6,135 nt of DNA from Hyphomicrobiales bacterium. GTDB taxonomy: Bacteria > Pseudomonadota > Alphaproteobacteria > Rhizobiales > Beijerinckiaceae. Each line of letters starts with the position of its first letter. Position 1 is the first letter of the stretch. The notes beneath the pieces were generated by a model, which saw only the letters and a list, made by a program, of their open reading frames with translations, did no database searches and had not been told where the DNA came from. Below, in pieces: positions 5,105-6,135 of the stretch. The stretch is taken from positions 1-6,135 of the forward strand of contig PXAW01000217.1 in NCBI GenBank assembly GCA_003567055.1, in the 5' to 3' direction. The translations under genes and the position numbers were made by a program.

Positions 5105-6135
5105 ATGAGTGATTTCGCATCGATTCCCGCCGCCCCCTCCCCCGGGCGCGCCTTTCCCGGCGCAAGCCGTACCGCCTCCGGGCGCGGTTGGGCGTATCGG
5201 CTGGACGAGCGCGGCGAAATGCTGGCGAGCGCGCTGGCGCAGGCGCACGGGCTGCCCGATCTGGTGGCCCGGGTGCTGGCCGGGCGCGGGGTCGGCATGG
5301 AAGCGGTCGAGGCCTTCATGACGCCGCGCCTGCGCGATCAGATGCCCGACCCCGACACCCTGCGCGACATGCAGCCTGCCGTGGACCGCCTCGTCCACGC
5401 CGTGCGCAAGCGCGAGCCCGTGGCGATCTTCGGCGATTACGACGTGGACGGCGCCTGCTCGAGCGCGCTGCTCGCGAGCTTCCTCGAAGCCTGCGGCGTG
5501 CCCTGCCGCATCCATATTCCCGATCGCATCACCGAGGGCTACGGCCCCAATGCCGAGGCGATCCGGGCGCTGGCCGAAGACGGCGCGCGGCTGTTGGTGA
5601 GCGTCGATTGCGGAACGGCGAGCCATGGGCCCTTCGCCGAGGCGCGCCGGCTCGGGCTTGACGTGGTGGTACTTGATCACCACCAGGCGCCGGAGACGTT
5701 GCCGGAGGTCGCGGCACTGGTCAATCCCAACCGCCAGGACGATCTCTCCGGTCTCGGCCATCTCTGCGCGGCGGGCGTCGTCTTCCTCACCCTCGTCGGC
5801 CTCAATCGCGCCCTGCGCAACACCGGCGAAGCGCCTGCGGAAGAAGCGTTTTCGCTGATGGGTGCCCTCGACCTCGTGGCGCTCGCGACGGTGGCCGACG
5901 TGGTGCCGCTGATCGGTCTCAACCGCGCCTTCGTCCGCCAGGGCCTCACCGTCATGCGCCAGCGCGGGCGAGCCGGTCTGACGGCGCTGCTCGATGTCGC
6001 CGGGCTCGAAGCGGCGCCGCAGGCCTGGCATCTCGGGTTTCTGGTCGGACCGCGCATCAATGCCGGCGGGCGGATCGGCGATGCTGCGCTCGGCGCGCGG
6101 CTGCTGATGACCCCGGATATCACCGAGGCCCGCAC
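5105..6135 (+). CDS. recJ: Single-stranded-DNA-specific exonuclease RecJ, N-terminal part (cut by window end)
   Basis: RecJ degrades single-stranded DNA 5' to 3' in recombinational and mismatch repair. The frame is open from 5105 to the window end, giving 343 codons of a protein usually near 580-600 residues. The DHH-phosphoesterase motifs are intact: motif I FGDYDVDGACSS (Asp111, 113, 115), motif II VSVDCGT (Asp168), motif III VVLDHHQAP (Asp-His-His 191-193), motif IV ATVADVVPL (Asp265), then GPRINAGGRIGDA (315-327). These bind the catalytic Mn/Mg ions. The N-terminal segment AFPGASRTASGRGW followed by DERGEMLASALAQAHGLPDLVARVLAGRGV matches the alphaproteobacterial RecJ opening, which supports the ATG at 5105 over the internal Met39. 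No Shine-Dalgarno is visible in the 20 bp after the acetyltransferase stop, so coupled translation is possible. The DHHA1 and OB-fold parts lie outside the window. Confidence 0.95.
   Translation, partial: MSDFASIPAAPSPGRAFPGASRTASGRGWAYRLDERGEMLASALAQAHGLPDLVARVLAGRGVGMEAVEAFMTPRLRDQMPDPDTLRDMQPAVDRLVHAVRKREPVAIFGDYDVDGACSSALLASFLEACGVPCRIHIPDRITEGYGPNAEAIRALAEDGARLLVSVDCGTASHGPFAEARRLGLDVVVLDHHQAPETLPEVAALVNPNRQDDLSGLGHLCAAGVVFLTLVGLNRALRNTGEAPAEEAFSLMGALDLVALATVADVVPLIGLNRAFVRQGLTVMRQRGRAGLTALLDVAGLEAAPQAWHLGFLVGPRINAGGRIGDAALGARLLMTPDITEAR

Noticed and set aside
5036..6031. 331-codon open frame on the minus strand opposite recJ
   Set aside because: The plus-strand frame holds all DHH motifs of RecJ in order; the antisense product has no domain and is compositionally biased.

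Overview
The window is dense, GC-rich DNA (the AT-rich exceptions are short regulatory stretches) from a bacterial chromosome, most likely an alphaproteobacterium. The strongest clue is a pair of near-perfect iron-control elements (TTTAGAA-N3-TTCTAAA, the site bound by Irr, a haem-responsive Fur-family regulator of alphaproteobacteria) in front of bfd and bfr. The RecJ N-terminus and a Bfd of the 'MIVCSCNVLSD' type fit the same group. I cannot name a genus.

Layout, left to right. (1) Positions 1-2812, minus strand: a tripartite tricarboxylate transporter operon read from right to left. It has tctC (periplasmic solute-binding protein), a 114-bp gap with a strong stem-loop, tctA (large membrane subunit), and then, overlapping tctA by 4 bases, the first 29 codons of a membrane protein that is probably TctB. 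(2) 2813-3021: a divergent intergenic region with a candidate tctC promoter and an 11-bp-spaced direct repeat. (3) 3022-3576, plus strand: an isochorismatase-family cysteine hydrolase with an intact Asp-Lys-Cys triad. (4) 3607-4439, minus strand: an iron-storage pair, bfd (bacterioferritin-associated ferredoxin) then bfr (bacterioferritin), each with its own promoter and Irr-type box. (5) 4440-4637: a divergent intergenic region with the AT-rich bfd promoter and a separate imperfect hairpin. (6) 4638-5084, plus strand: a GNAT-fold N-acetyltransferase. (7) 5105 to the right edge, plus strand: the N-terminal 343 codons of recJ, the single-strand DNA 5'-3' exonuclease, cut by the window end.

The genes form functional blocks rather than one pathway. 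The TctCAB block would import a carboxylate or related small organic solute of unknown identity using an ion gradient. Bfr stores iron and Bfd helps release it by passing electrons to the bacterioferritin haem; the paired boxes imply both are shut off together when iron is scarce. RecJ serves DNA repair. The hydrolase and the acetyltransferase have no recognisable substrate. I see no mobile element, CRISPR array, tRNA or rRNA, and no convincing unknown system. The observations most worth following are the duplicated Irr-box architecture, the C-A-B gene order with its intercistronic hairpin, the tctC upstream repeats, the hairpin at 4551-4577, and the cysteine-rich tail of Bfd.
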